A stretch of DNA of 64,000 nt from Psilocybe azurescens (lineage: Eukaryota; Basidiomycota; Agaricomycetes; Agaricales; Agrocybaceae): assembly GCA_023853785.1 (NCBI GenBank), contig JAJIRX010000568.1:1-64000 (forward strand). The letters are read 5' to 3'. A program made the position numbers and the translations under genes. Under the pieces are notes generated by a model. The model searched no databases. It saw only the letters and a list, made by a program, of their open reading frames with translations, and had not been told where the DNA came from. Shown here piece after piece: positions 20,361 to 32,789 of the stretch (the stretch's first letter is position 1; every line of letters starts with the position of its first letter).

Positions 20361-23300
20361 TCAGCAAGCCAACCTCACTAGGTTCCCTGTTGCTCTCAAT
20401 TTATCCTCCCGTTCCTTCTGAGCGCGGACTATTTTCTCGATCTCCGAGTTCAGTGCCCAACACCAGCTGTCCCGTTCGTGCACGCTCCTCGTCTTGAAGA
20501 CTAGCATTTTGTTTTTCGCAGAGAGACTGGGAACAGACTTCGTGTTATATGGGAGTCGTGGTAGGATCCTGGTCAGCATTGGCCATCTGGGGGTGGGAAC
20601 GATACCAGATCATGAGTAACATATCCTCTTCTCGGTCATCTGTTTCTAGTCCGTCCTGGTATCGCCTAGGAGCAGATGTGGCGTTCGGCATGTATTGGCC
20701 TGCAGGCAAAGCCTGCGCAGCAAAATATCCGGAACAGACATAAGCGTCAAGCAGGTTGATTTTCTTAGGCATTGCAGGGTACATCGAAGAATGCGAACCA
20801 ATGCGAAAGCGAACAAGATGGCCCGCAACCACGAATAATTGTATCGAGTCTATTCAAAGATTAGCATCACTCGACCAATGAAAACGATGACCTACTTGTA
20901 TTGTCCGTGGAGGCCCTTTTTCATATAGAGACGGCCTGCTTTCACGATTGGTCGACAGCCTTCCAGGACGCACCAATTAAATAGGTTGTCGATCGCTGCG
21001 TATGGACTTGATGGACCTTCTGGAGCCTCGGGTGGAATATCATGGTCATCGTGACAGACTCGTGTCTGGGGTGTCAGCCTGGGGCGTCGAGCTTGAGCCA
21101 GTTCTATCTCTTGTTTAGCATCATTCCGATGACGATTTTTCCAGTAGAAAACTAATGCCCGCAAACGTTCGACCCACTCGATCGCTACAGTACATGAATG
21201 AGCCTGGCAAGAACCGATACATTTAACGATTAGACGCATTTCATCATAGTTGAGATATAGGGGACATTTACCTCAAAACGGACAATGTGCCCTGTGTTGA
21301 GCAGCAGTTCAAACGACCGCCTGACCTTGAGGTGCGTGCGATCGCTGGTTTTACTTAGGCCACCGTCTCCCCCTCATCCCCTTCATCCTCTTCCGTCCTA
21401 CTTTCAGGAAGCTCCCATGTTCTAAACCAGGACGATTCTTCATGGTTTTGCTCCTTTTCTGTATGCATATGTGCAGACGTTGGATGCGAAGCTCTTTTAA
21501 CTGCAATGATGGTCCTCAAGTCGCACACGCCCGCCGCATTTATTATTTGATTGGTTCCACGACGAAACTCCACGTGTCGAAGAGTCTGAGAATCTGGGTA
21601 CGCATTTGAGATGGGTGTAAGGCCAGGCGGTATCGGTGGGAACGCTGAATTTATGTTCAAAATGAAGAGATGCCCGTGGTGGATAGTAATGTACGTTTGC
21701 TGCTTCGTTTGAGTGTTCGGTCTGATGCGATCCAGATACCCCTCTATGGCTGGAGGTTCATCCAGACGACTCCCATTGCTCAAATGTATGTGGGTAGGGG
21801 CGTGATCTGCCAAACGAATCTCTAGGACAGGAGGCCTCGAGGCCTTGTAGGATAAAACGGGTTAGCACCGTAGAGACATATATCTGGGGGCTGCCTACTT
21901 TTGCGAAGGGCAAACCACACAAAACAGCCCAACCTCTCGGCGTCCCGGCAATATCGTTTTCTAGCCATACCCAGTCCATATTGGCATTCTGACGCCATGC
22001 GAGTTCCAGAGACTTTCCTTTTTTGATATGACCTTCGACCAGATATTTCCAGTCCGGTACAGTACGAAGTAAACTCATACATAGGTCAAGAACGTTCTCC
22101 CGCTTGAACATAGTATAAAGAGCGGCGCTATTTAGCCCTACGCTGTCAGGGACGTCGATGGTGACCTTCGTGCTCAGCCGAGGATTGTGGATGTCAATCG
22201 TTTGTGGTATCTGTCCACCCATGTGTCGCCTATCGATAGAGAGAGATTTCAGACAAAATGTTATATAGAATAATCGTGAACTTACCACAATTGCCAAGTC
22301 CAGTCATACGCTCTGGACCGACTCTTGTGTTTAAACACAAAAATGTTTGTCCCTTCCTTCTCTCGACTAAAGATCCACCGGGATGTGGTAGTATTCAACC
22401 GCGTAGTAGTAGGAGCACATGTTAAACAGAATGTTAGATCGGCGAAAGAATACAGCGAAAGTCGAGTTCTGGAAGATTTGAGGGATATAACGTATGAAAT
22501 GTGCTTATGTCCCGACACCCATTCCTTCCCCGGTGTAGCCTGAGGAAAGAGAAAGAACCATGGTCAGAAATAATGACAAATCGTGTCCAGGATGGAAAAC
22601 ATACATGGTCTCGATAAATTTCGATGCTGTCTCTCCGCCAGGCGACCAGAAACTCGCCCCAGTCTTCGAAATGCAAATTTCTTGTCGTCCGACTTATTGC
22701 ATCGTCAAAATTCACCAATCCTTCCGCCTTAGTGTAGCTTACTCTGACAAGCATACGGTCTCTCCGAGAAGTTAGTATGCACAACCACACTGAACTAGAT
22801 AGAATTTAGTCACCGCGTAGTACAACATCTCCCCATATTAGATCTTCTGTTGAGTCTGGGGATTGCTCGGGAACCAACGTCGCGGCCAAACTAGTGTTCG
22901 GTTCCACTGTGTCTTTAGTCCTTCGTAGGACTGCTTCTGGAGGGGCTGGTCCTGGAACAGGAGCCGGATTCATGCTACCCGAATCATCGTCGTAGTGAAC
23001 CATTCTAACTTTCCCTTTAGGATCGACCTCGGAGCTTGATGGTACAGCATTTTGCGACACAATTTCTATCGTCCTCTGTGGAGTGCCACTGGAAGTGGTG
23101 TCTACTCGTGTTTTCAGAAGCAATCCAGTTCGAGATGAAGTGGGAGAAGGATCGTGTTCAGTGCCTTCATTGAGTAAAGGAGACTCCGCTTCTTTAAGCT
23201 GTACATCATCTGCTGCAGAAACAACGCCCAAGAAGCTGGACCGAGGGGTTGAGAACGTCTCTATCCCACTAGAGGTTCTTGGAGCAGATGTGCTGAGCAC

Positions 23301-23866
23301 ATCAGTATCGACCTGAGACAATCTGGAAGGCCCTGTTTCACTGTTGATTTTCACACTCTTGTTAATGAGGTGTCCGCCTTCTTGCATGACGTTCATCCCA
23401 AGTAGATTCCCAACCTCGAAGCTTTTGCCGAACCAACGACTGTTTGCACTCTGAGGATCATTCTTGCGGCGATGATGACGGTGGCTCCAAAGTTTCCCCA
23501 TTCGCTTTCCTTCCATAGTTTTGTCATTTGTTCGATTAAATTTTGCTCCTCGTCTTCGTCCCATTCCTCCGGGTTTCCGCCATGATGAAGAAAGAACCTG
23601 AAAGCATTTTCTTTCAGAGTCCGAGTGACCTCATCCGTCTTATCAGCCCTTCCAACTTCATGGTTGTCATCGAAAGAGAATGATAAGACACTCCCAACGG
23701 TGAGCTTCGCTTTCTTTCCTTGACCTTCAGCATGGGCGATGACTTTCTCAGGCATTGGACCGATAAAGATTCGACGGTGGACATCTTTAGGAGTACCTGT
23801 TGGCCCGAGCGAAAGATTTTGCAGCGGCGATGCAGGCTGCTCTCTTTGGGTTGAGGTAGAGGCCAT
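20361..23866 (-). CDS. Spo71-like protein with PH domains
   Basis: Resembles the fungal Spo71/Mug56 family, PH-domain proteins that work at the prospore membrane in yeast. The role in a basidiomycete is inferred. The start MASTSTQREQPASPLQ leads to RRIFIGPMPEKVIAHAEGQG, then SRWFGKSFEVGNLLG and a Ser/Pro-rich linker. After an intron come VVLRDRMLVRVSYTKAEGL, HFEDWGEFLVAWRRDSIEIY and FKHKSRSRAYDWTWQLW, the end of a PH fold. Later exons carry PAIEGYLDRIRP and a C-terminal PH-like end (MLVFKTRSVHERDSWCWALNSEIEKI). Frame corrections are needed at the CCCC at 23496-23499 and the GGG at 20551-20553. The length, near 1,000 residues, suits the family. Confidence 0.65.
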
Positions 23867-24256
23867 TCGACATTGAGCTCTTGAGGAAAGTAAACGTGGC
23901 TTGAGCACAACTTGAGAGTGCAACAGGAAGTATGGAAATATGATCCACTGGTTGGATCCAAGATGTCATTGCTAGATCCATAAATAGATTCAGAGTCTGA
24001 GAGCGGCCAATTCGGTCACCGAGATACCGACGAAGGCCTTCCTCCAATGTTAACGCCTATGAAGATGGAGTCCAGTTGATTGAAATAGTATAAGTATTCT
24101 ACACACTAGATAACGCATATAATAGCGTTTCATACGTTGGTATCAATAAGTAATGAGAGTGGAGGGTTAAATATTAAAAGAGAATGAATCCGAGAAGTCC
24201 GAAGAAAGGATATAGTGAAATAGATGATGAAGGATACATAGCCCCAAACTTAGAAT
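23867..24256. other. Intergenic region, AOX 3' flank and Spo71-like promoter
   Basis: An 86-residue minus-strand frame crosses this gap (23787-24047, containing GLRRYLGDRIGRSQTLNLFMDL). It overlaps the next gene's start in another frame and is unrecognised. It may be an untranslated leader or chance. Confidence 0.4.
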
Positions 24257-25992
24257 TTACTGAGGAGGTAGTTCGTTCGTTCGCTGTTGCATCAATTCAT
24301 GCGATTTTTGCACATAGTCCTCAGACTCTGATCGCTTGAATCTAAGAATTATATACTCGATCAGAGAAAGTAGCTTGAATGTCATACTAAAGACGCTTAC
24401 TCTATCTTCGTGCCTTTGACATGCATATCAGGCTCTCGAAGAGCGAAAGGGTTGACGTCAGTGGCAGGATTCAAATTCGCGAGGCTATGATTCACGAATC
24501 GATGAGTAGTCTCGTCAGACCTGACGGCATAGAGCACGTCTAAGAGCTTCGCATCCGGATTGAGACGCCAGTAGTCGATGGATATTTCAGGAGCCGGGAG
24601 ATTGGTCCTGAATGTGATTTTTAGAAAAATGACACAGGCATTGATGGAATTCACATACCACTCGGGTATCTTACCAGCTTCGAGGTCGGCAATACAACGA
24701 GTGCTAAATTAAGAGGTCAGTCTTGGCGTCAATAACAGCAGCACAAACAGCAGCGTACTAAGTGACAACGGCCTCCTCTTCTAGATAACCGACAAATCGA
24801 TGGCATATTTTTGGTGACATCAAATACGACAAAACTAGAGGGAAAAACAATAAGGATCTCCTCGAGCAACCCAAAACGTAATGGACGCACAGAAAAGATT
24901 ATAAAACACTCCTTGGGCCCCCAGGATCATGAGTCTGAAAAAGACTGAAGGCTGGCGAAGGGTCATGAACGTCCTTCAAAGTTGACTTCAGTCAGAGCAT
25001 ATCGAGTCCAGACGAATGCTACCCACATCAGATGCATTCGTTCGTTCTCAGCCTCTTCCAGGCAGGTGTGGATCCTGGATTGCAGCGTTAAAGGATTGAA
25101 AAAGAAAGATCAAAGCTCGACTAACCATCCACTGTCCCGGCGCTAAGAGAATCGTTGAATCACTTTCAATTAGATATGAGTTTGTAACTCACCATCAAAC
25201 GAAGACTCGTCAGATGACGAAGAGTGGCAGCCACCATTCCCGGAACACCCGCGATGCTTTCCAAGAATAGGATACGCTATTGAGTTGTTGGTCAGGTGAA
25301 GGAACTGGCGAAGATACCCTGAATGCCTCACCTCCAGCCACTGTTTCTCAGAAAGTAGATAGCCAGCTTTACGAAGCTCTTCGAGAGTCATACCGGGGGT
25401 AGGGGGTTTACATTGTGTTTGTACCCCGAAACGAAGTCAAATATCGTTCGCGAAAATTTCACGAGACCAGCAGCAAATTTGTCCCCAATAGTTTTGGGGT
25501 TCCGGTGAAGTACCTGATCGATGTTCAAGTGCGTTGGAATATTGGAAGAAGCAAGAAAGTATGAATCGGCATACCTCAACGGCTTTCAGTTCTTCGGAAG
25601 AGTATACTGGATGAAATAGCACCCAGTCTCCGCGAACCATGACAGGCACAGTGCTGACTGCATCATGTTGGGTCAATGGAGAGCCTTCTTTCAACGATGC
25701 TTGATGGAGCTCCTCTGTGGAGTTCCCAGTTCGGTGAGAATGAGAACAAATGGAAGTGATCTTATATTATCTACGTACGTTTGCCATGCCCCTTAGCAGA
25801 TTCGCTGTGAATCTGTTTTGAAGCAAAGATCGACTCGTTGGGCCGTATCGACGAGGTCGAGAGCTGCCTAGAAACATGGCAGCCCAGAGTAATAGAGAGC
25901 ACGCTTGTACTTCGCAAAGATGAAGAAGCCAGCCTGGGAGTTGCGAGCTTTAGGGCTGGCGAGGCAGTCTTGATCAACGACGTTCTGATCAT
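24257..25992 (-). CDS. AOX1: Mitochondrial alternative oxidase
   Basis: A di-iron ubiquinol oxidase of the inner mitochondrial membrane that reduces oxygen without pumping protons. The presequence MIRTSLIKTASPALKLATPRLASSS and RQLSTSSIRP is followed by DWVLFHPVYSSEELKAVE, FDFVSGYKHN, LEEAENERMHLM (iron ligands), FVGYLEEEAV, DETTHRFVNHSLANL and NPFALREPD, all diagnostic. About ten exons; the last ends QQRTNELPPQ. One base is missing from the G run at 25402-25406 (plus strand), where NPPTPGMTLEELRKAG would otherwise break. The long upstream region holds a CGG-N7-CGG element that matches the alternative-oxidase induction motif known from Neurospora. Confidence 0.96.
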
Positions 25993-28900
25993 ACTTGTCG
26001 GTGTGGGCTGCAAGCAAAGAATGCTCGATAGACAATTTCAACAGTAAGTTGGACGGCCCCAGCGTAAGGGAAAGCAGCCCATTTTATACGCAGTGCCCAG
26101 TGGACCCGGTGTAATGTGTATCCCTGTGTCTCAGAAAAAGCACTGGACGTTCCGATACAACCCGTAAGGACCCGTAGTCGAGTCATATATCCGAACCTGA
26201 CGCATGACCTCAAGTAAGCTCTGTGGCCCCCGACGTTGTTGGAAACAGAGTTAGACGGAAAAAAGAGTGTCGTTATCACAAGTCGAATACAAGCGCTTAC
26301 ATACGGGTGGGCGTTGAGATAATGCTATGTCCATCAAGAAACACATGAGAACTTTGAGAAGGTTCCCCGCCATTTTGCTTCCGTTTCCGCTTGGCTTGCC
26401 CAGCCACTCACAATGCACCTCGTGAGAAAATATATATCCGCATACGGCATTGATACCAACTTTTGGAGGTCCGCGAGGGTCCGCGATATTCGTACCGGCG
26501 GCTGTCCCCGTTTCTTGATTGCAATTAATCTAACTACTCCAAGGATTCTGCACAATGCAAAGCGGGATAGGACGCCATGATAAACGTCCAACGTCCCAGC
26601 GGCTCATAGCCTCGACATTGCGCTTGAATCCTAAACGCTTCATGCAGTGATTTCGAATTTTTCATGATATCATTTGCGGCATTCCTTATCCAGTTTTCTC
26701 CCACCAGAGAAACAACACCTCGGGTGTGGACATGTGCTTTGCATTCCAATGGGTTCCCGACTTCGAGGCGAACCTACATCAGCGAAATGACTCTATCTAT
26801 AGATTGTACTTTGAGGGTGAGAGGTTATTTTAGCAGAACTTCAGCAAAGGTCATGTACAATAAGAAAGTGTAGGTCTCGGGGATTTCTGAAGGCATGTGT
26901 CCAAGTGGAATTCGACAGAGGCAATGTTTGCGATTAAACGAAAAATACACGAGGAGTCCCTATTTCTACATGCTGCTCACAGCCTGGCAGGCACTATGTA
27001 TACTCTATGTTGTAAAAGCTTCGGAGGCTCTTGACTGATTAAAAAGATCCATCCAAGATCGACAGCTGATCAGATCCACATATGACTTCCTCTAATACTC
27101 TTACCGCGAATATTCCAGTCATGGATAGGCGAAGTTGGAAAGTCCAGCGATCTAAATTCTTCGATGGTCCACTAATTGACACGAATGAAGACGACGAAAC
27201 CCCCCTGACACAAGGTCCCGAATCAAGCATCAGTGCCCTTATCTTACGAGCTGCACACTGGGAAGTCGTTCGGTGGATGGCTCATCAAATATGTAATACG
27301 TCAATATAGCCAGTAAGGAATACAAGGCTCCTTCGAAAGGACCCGACTCGGGCTAGGTGGTACAGGAATATTCAACAATCCGTGGCTCCGGTATCCCCCA
27401 AAACAAATGCTTCCTTGACACCCCACTTTGAAAAATTCTATCTTCCCTCAAAACTCTTCTCCTCAAACCTAGAAGGCTCCGTCATTCCGAGCTCAGCCCA
27501 AAGATCGATCTCATGCAACACGACCGAGCAGATAGTGTTTACTACAGCAACCCCCACCGGTCAGATTTCATCCGCAGGCTTCGGCTTGGAAAGAGCAGTC
27601 CAAAACCATTGAGAGCAGCATTCCGTGAGAGGCGATCTGAATCTCCAGGCCACACGTGGGGGTTAAATCCCATGAACCTGACCCGATCCACAAACGCAGA
27701 GTCACCGCGCATTGGAAACGAGGCGTTGAGTTCCGTCGAATTGAGCACGTGCTGAGTCCAGGGGCATAAGCTTAAGTGTGCTTTACGCCTTTCCAAGCTT
27801 CCGTTAGCGCTTGTCAAAGTTGCAATTCATTCGTTATTTGACCGGACGATACCCAAATTAATGGAGGAGCGAAGGGCACAAGTATAGTACCCGCATTTAC
27901 CGACATCACACAGAGAGTACTGTCAATCGACGCCAGGGCTGAATATAGAAGAGATGGTTAAGGATAAGAGATTTTGCTAAATCCTTGAAGCCGGTATCAG
28001 AAGGGAAAAGAACGTTCGATGAATGACACTAATATGAATATGAACAGCCAGGTGGTCCACTGCTGGCGGTTGTCCACAACTTTTCGAATCCGCGAAGACT
28101 AGACTCTGGGAGCGATCGATTGGTGGCAATGTTTGCGTCCAGAGGGAGAAAGATCGCAGCACGAGGCCGGTCAAGATACGAACCCAGTATTTACACTATT
28201 GAGAAGAAACATAGGCGGATAGGCTAGACTCCCAGCATGAATGCTTTAAGAAATAATGGTAGGAGTATGCGATACCGTTCCCGAGATGTCGCTCATATTG
28301 AGTGAGATGGCATCAGGAATTACAGTTTGGAGAAAAAGCAGGTAGAAATAACACACGGGTTTGGAATCTTCTTCCCGATCACAACCTTAGAGTTCCAACA
28401 TTAAAAGAGCTGCGCCAATGGAAAGTAGCCGTATCCCTGGTCTTCTGCCCTGGTTTCAAGTAGAACAATCGCCCAATAGACTTTCTTCACTAACAGTGCC
28501 CTTTTAAGACGAGATGCACCACACAGTGGGCCAGACTTATGAGAGTAGAATTATACGGATGAAGTTGGGATTGGAAGCGGAACCGAGCATAGGGAACAGA
28601 GTTTGAAGAGGACAAATTACTCATTGGGGCTTCATCGGCAATGTACAATTATACATCTTTGATGACGATGGATGGCTTATCGATTCGGTGTCAACACATC
28701 GAGTCCAAATCAAGGTAAAAAGTGCCTGGCAAGAGACTAGGATGCAGTACGTTGGATATCGCAAAGGCTTGGAAGTGGTAGAGCGAATGGAGATACCACA
28801 GGAGGGCAAGAGATTCGGAAAGTAACGACGAGGTGGAGGACGAGAAGACGTCGAGTAGGATGATATGCGTGGTCTATCTCAGGATAGCGGTATGGAACGT

Positions 28901-29683
28901 TCATCTCCGAGGGTAATAGTATAAATTGCTTCCCACCGTGCGCAAAAGACTCAGAGATCTGGCCGAACCAAGAAAGAGGGCAGGAAAGGAGCATCGCCGC
29001 GTAGACGTAATTATGGCGAGAATGCAGGAATGTTTGGGCAAGATCAGGTACGCTGGACGGATAATAGAAACTGGTTCGAAGAAAAAAGTGGTTTGCCATG
29101 TTTTGATGATCCCTGAGATTTGTTAATGGTAGCCAATGGAGAACGAGAAGGGGAAGAAGAGTGCCAGACGAGAGCCGCGTGTGGGGCCTTGTTGGGACAA
29201 ATTGGACACGGCCTGAACGCTATTGGCACCGTCAAAGCAAGGAGAACTGTGGAACCTAAGAAATTTGATAGAAAACTGGAGAATTTGCAGAGATGTTCGC
29301 GAAATAAAAGCTGGGAAGTGATTGAAGCGCCGGATTAAGGTCGACCCAAAGAAGAACAATTGCTGCTGGATTGCATAGAAAGTGAAAGTGAATTATTTAG
29401 TGACTGGTGTGAGAGCAGTAGTTAGACGGTTGCAAGGAGGTGGACAGGAACAGCCGTTGCCAACAAAAATAAAAACAAAAAAAATGAGCGACGAGGAGAA
29501 ATTACAAGGCAAAAGTACGTGATCAACAAGAAGGCCGGAACAGGAAGGTTGGGAGAGTGTCCTAAAAGGAAGGAATCCGCGTTTGAGAAATCTGGATGCG
29601 TTGGTCATGACCAAATTATAGAAAATACACGAAACTTTATATAAACGCCCGGTTTTCATACCAGCCATGCCACCCCATTCCCG
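25993..29683. other. 3.7-kb gene-poor region between AOX and the CENP-B-type gene
   Basis: Two divergent genes flank it, so it holds both promoters. I found no convincing gene. The best frames are 27082-27309 on plus (MTSSNTLTANIPVMDRRSW...) and a continuation at 27382-27612, neither recognised. From about 28200 to 29640 the plus strand is purine-rich. The size, against 150-300 bp for the window's other divergent promoters, suggests complex regulation or decayed genes. Confidence 0.5.
26471..26483 (-). promoter_or_regulatory. CGG-N7-CGG element upstream of AOX (AIM-like)
   Basis: On the AOX coding strand two CGG triplets are separated by exactly seven bases (plus strand CCGCGAGGGTCCG). The element sits about 480 bp upstream of the AOX start. 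In Neurospora crassa the Zn2Cys6 pair AOD2/AOD5 binds CGG-N7-CGG to induce alternative oxidase. Function here is inference. Confidence 0.45.
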
Positions 29684-31370
29684 ATGGAAGTCCCATACGA
29701 CTGGTATGCAGCTGCAACAGCTGCAACAACATCCACATCGACAGCCGCTGCATACCCGCCAAACGAGTACGGCGGCCGCACTTATCCTTCACCTGCCCCG
29801 AGCATAGACCCCTCACCTGGCCCGCTACCACACCTATCACTGCAAGAGCCATTCGTTCATCATAGCCGGATGAACATGGCGTACAACGATGTTGGACCGA
29901 CGCGTGCTGTTGTCCGGAAACAGTTTGTAGGGAACTGAATAATTAATGATTATTATTGTCGTTGCTGATCAGTGATCCTGGTTTTAGGTGAATGATGGGA
30001 CGGGCCGTTACACCGAGGGACAAAGGATGGATGTGCAGCCCCCTATCATGCTCAGACTCAGTCTCCTTCCTCATCCATGGCATCCCCCTACTCCCCCCTA
30101 CCCCCTCGCGATCTCTTAACAACTACATCGATGATATGATTCGCATCCCATCCCCAGCTCTCAGCTCTGGCTCTGGCTCTGGCTCTGCAGGCTCGACATC
30201 TGGTAGATCCCCTTTATCCGCAGGTACTACGCCGGACTTGTCCAATCATCGCGCTCTTTCAAGCGCGATACCTGTACGGCGGACTATTCAAAAGCATACC
30301 AAACATCGTCTTCTCGCCGCTGATCGAAAAGCCATCTGTCTTTATCATATGAGCGCAAAGCATGCCCGTCAGGAGGACATTGCCAATCGGTTTGGCTGTG
30401 AACGCAGCACCGTCAGCAAAATTCTCAAACACAAAGACAAGTGGCTCAATATATCACCAGCTATCGAGGAAAGCCCACATACTGCAAAACACAGGTGAAA
30501 ATTGTCTTTTCTGCTTTATAGTCGCGTGCTAACCACGCGTAAAGGGCGAGCAAATTCCCCATGGTAGAGGCGGAACTGGCCGACCGTTATCTGGCGAAGT
30601 GGCACAATGGCGGCACCATCATCACCGACCAACTAATTCGCACAACTGCTCTTTCAATAGCCAAAGAACTGGGCCATTCTCCAGATGAATTCAAAGCTAG
30701 CTCTGGATGGCTTGAAAATTTCAAACATCGATATAAAATTCGACGCGGGGAGTGGCTCAATGGACAACATTACAACAAGTTAAGATATAGATCCGAAGTT
30801 GCACCCCAGTCTTCGTATCCGGTCCCAGCAATTGTTCCCCCGAGCTTACCCATTCAAGACCATGTCGAAATCTTCAATTCGTCGCGACAAGCTCAGGAGA
30901 ACAGCAATACAACTCAATCGTCTTTTGAAGGCTCTGCGCAAGAGCAAACAGCCTCTCAATCTTCGAATCAACGCCACGAAAATGGCGAAGTCGGAGGTGA
31001 ATCGAGCCTCGATCCACGTCTGCAAAGTGAGCCTGTTGCCAGCGGCTCTCAATCAGTCCAGCAAGAAGTTGAACCAATGTCGGCTTCTGAAATCGCTTTA
31101 TTGGGCGTACCCGAGAACTATGGGAAGCGAATGTTTCCACTTTTCGAGCCTGCTACGGACCCTCAGGAGCGCTTTGAGCAACTTCGTTGCCCACCCCTGG
31201 ACAGAATCCATGGCTTTCACCTTGATCAGATTCATAATTCTATAAACATTCTGGCGTCTTTCTTTGAAAACGAAGGACGTGGCGTGCTCAAACCTACCGA
31301 GAGACGAGTCTTGGAGCACATCAGGAATGCGGTCCGAAGCCTGGAGTTCGATTATGATTATGAACGATAG
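29684..31370 (+). CDS. CENP-B-type helix-turn-helix DNA-binding protein
   Basis: A probable sequence-specific DNA-binding protein. The N-terminus is Ala/Ser/Pro-rich with a (GGCTCT)n-encoded Gly-Ser run. A Psq-like HTH follows (RKAICLYHMSAKHARQEDIA, then NRFGCERSTVSKILKHKDKW). After an intron (30495-30544) comes a CENPB-type HTH (ELADRYLAKWHNGGTIITDQ, then SGWLENFKHRYKIRRGEW). The C-terminal 200 residues are Ser/Gln-rich and end EHIRNAVRSLEFDYDYER. There is no DDE transposase domain, so this is a host or domesticated gene rather than a pogo-like transposon. One base is missing from each of two C runs (30039-30043 and 30101-30105). A third (29671-29674) would extend the start to an ATG at 29667. 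Confidence 0.83.
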
Positions 31371-32789
31371 GCTCAAGTCTACTTCCCCGCCTCTCGACTC
31401 TGAGATTCGATCATTGTCCGCCATTGTATGTCTTCTTTACAGACGTTTTACTTATGCCTATAGTTTCCCCTTCGATTTGAGTTTGCTGTACTTGTACCAC
31501 CACATCAGCGCCAACGATCTTGTTCTAGGCTAACCTTTGCACACCCCAATTCCCTTTCCATCCATCTATGCATTGTCACGCCTTTCGCCTTTCACGAGAT
31601 GAACGCACGATCAATCAGTATTTTGCTGCACTTGTTCATTTTCACTCCATACGAATTCACTCACGATCTCTTTGTGCACATTACTTGACAATAATTATCA
31701 TCATCATCACTGCACCAAACGGACCGGGGTTCCATGCCATCGAGCCCGCCGGGATCCAGACAGATGTCGGCTTTCTTTACCTCGTAGAGGCCCTACAGCT
31801 CGCCCAATCTCACTGCCACATCTTATCACTTGTTTCTGCCTGTCGTCTCATTTTACCGTCCATTATTTATTATTCCAGAATTTGGTGCCCATAAGAGCAG
31901 CCACTATCGTTCCTGGGTAAATGATAAACTGCACCACTATTATTCCTCTTAAGGGATGTATGGTAATCTCGCTACACCAACCAACCAATTAATAACCACA
32001 GCATTTAATAAATTATAATCTCATGCATAGAGTAACTTAGAACAATCAAAAGAAAAACAAGATCGACCTTGTATTTTCTCCGGTTTCATTTAACTAAAAT
32101 GGCTCAACCCTATCTATCATTCCGCGTATGTAAGAACGGTGTAATTGTCAATCAACCATTCCCCATCTCATCATTCGATTAGCGCCGGATAACAAAGCGA
32201 TGGTATGTTGTCAATTTTGAGTTGTGAGTGTCTATAGATCCTACAGCCACGCTACCATACAGTGATAGCTGGTGAGGATCCAGAGTACAATTTTGTTTTC
32301 TTCTCTCATCTAGAGTACGAGTACATACAGACTACAGCGGGTTCCGTCCATCCTAAAAGGAAGTTCAAAGGAGAAAAAAGGGGGATACGAAGTCAAAACA
32401 AAAAAGCGGGCGCCGGGAAAGGACTCGGTGCGATAAGCAAGAAAATTCCAGTAAAGAGTCACGGATAACACAAATGGAGCGAGATCAAAAGAAATAAAGA
32501 GTATTAAACCCCTTTAAGAACCGAGGAAGGAATACGCAGGGGTAGAATGCAAATTGATGCAGGGTCTCGACGGGAACAAAAGAGAAAATTAAGAAAAAAC
32601 AAATCAACAAGAACGGAAGCAAAAACAATACTGAAAAGGGAGAACGCGGGAAAGGAAGGGCATCGGAAAGCAAGGAAGTGGCCGTGAGATAACAATAGGT
32701 ATATCAAGACGATTAAAAAATCCAGCAGATCCGACGAGATCAATCGTATCCAGGTCGTTCAGGGGTTCATGAGTTTCGGCCATTCGCGT
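31371..32789. other. Long convergent 3' intergenic region
   Basis: 1.4 kb between two stops. Short plus-strand frames (31568-31920) are unrecognised. From about 32260 the plus strand is purine-rich, that is, C/T-rich on the strand of the gene ending here, as also seen downstream of 56845. It probably holds long 3' UTRs. Confidence 0.5.

Noticed and set aside
23787..24047. 86-codon minus-strand frame overlapping the Spo71-like start
   Set aside because: It overlaps the gene's first exon in another phase, has no recognised motif, and the better-supported frame explains the sequence.
31568..31920. Plus-strand frames with His/Ile runs
   Set aside because: Low-complexity CAT/ATC runs, overlapping phases, no motif.
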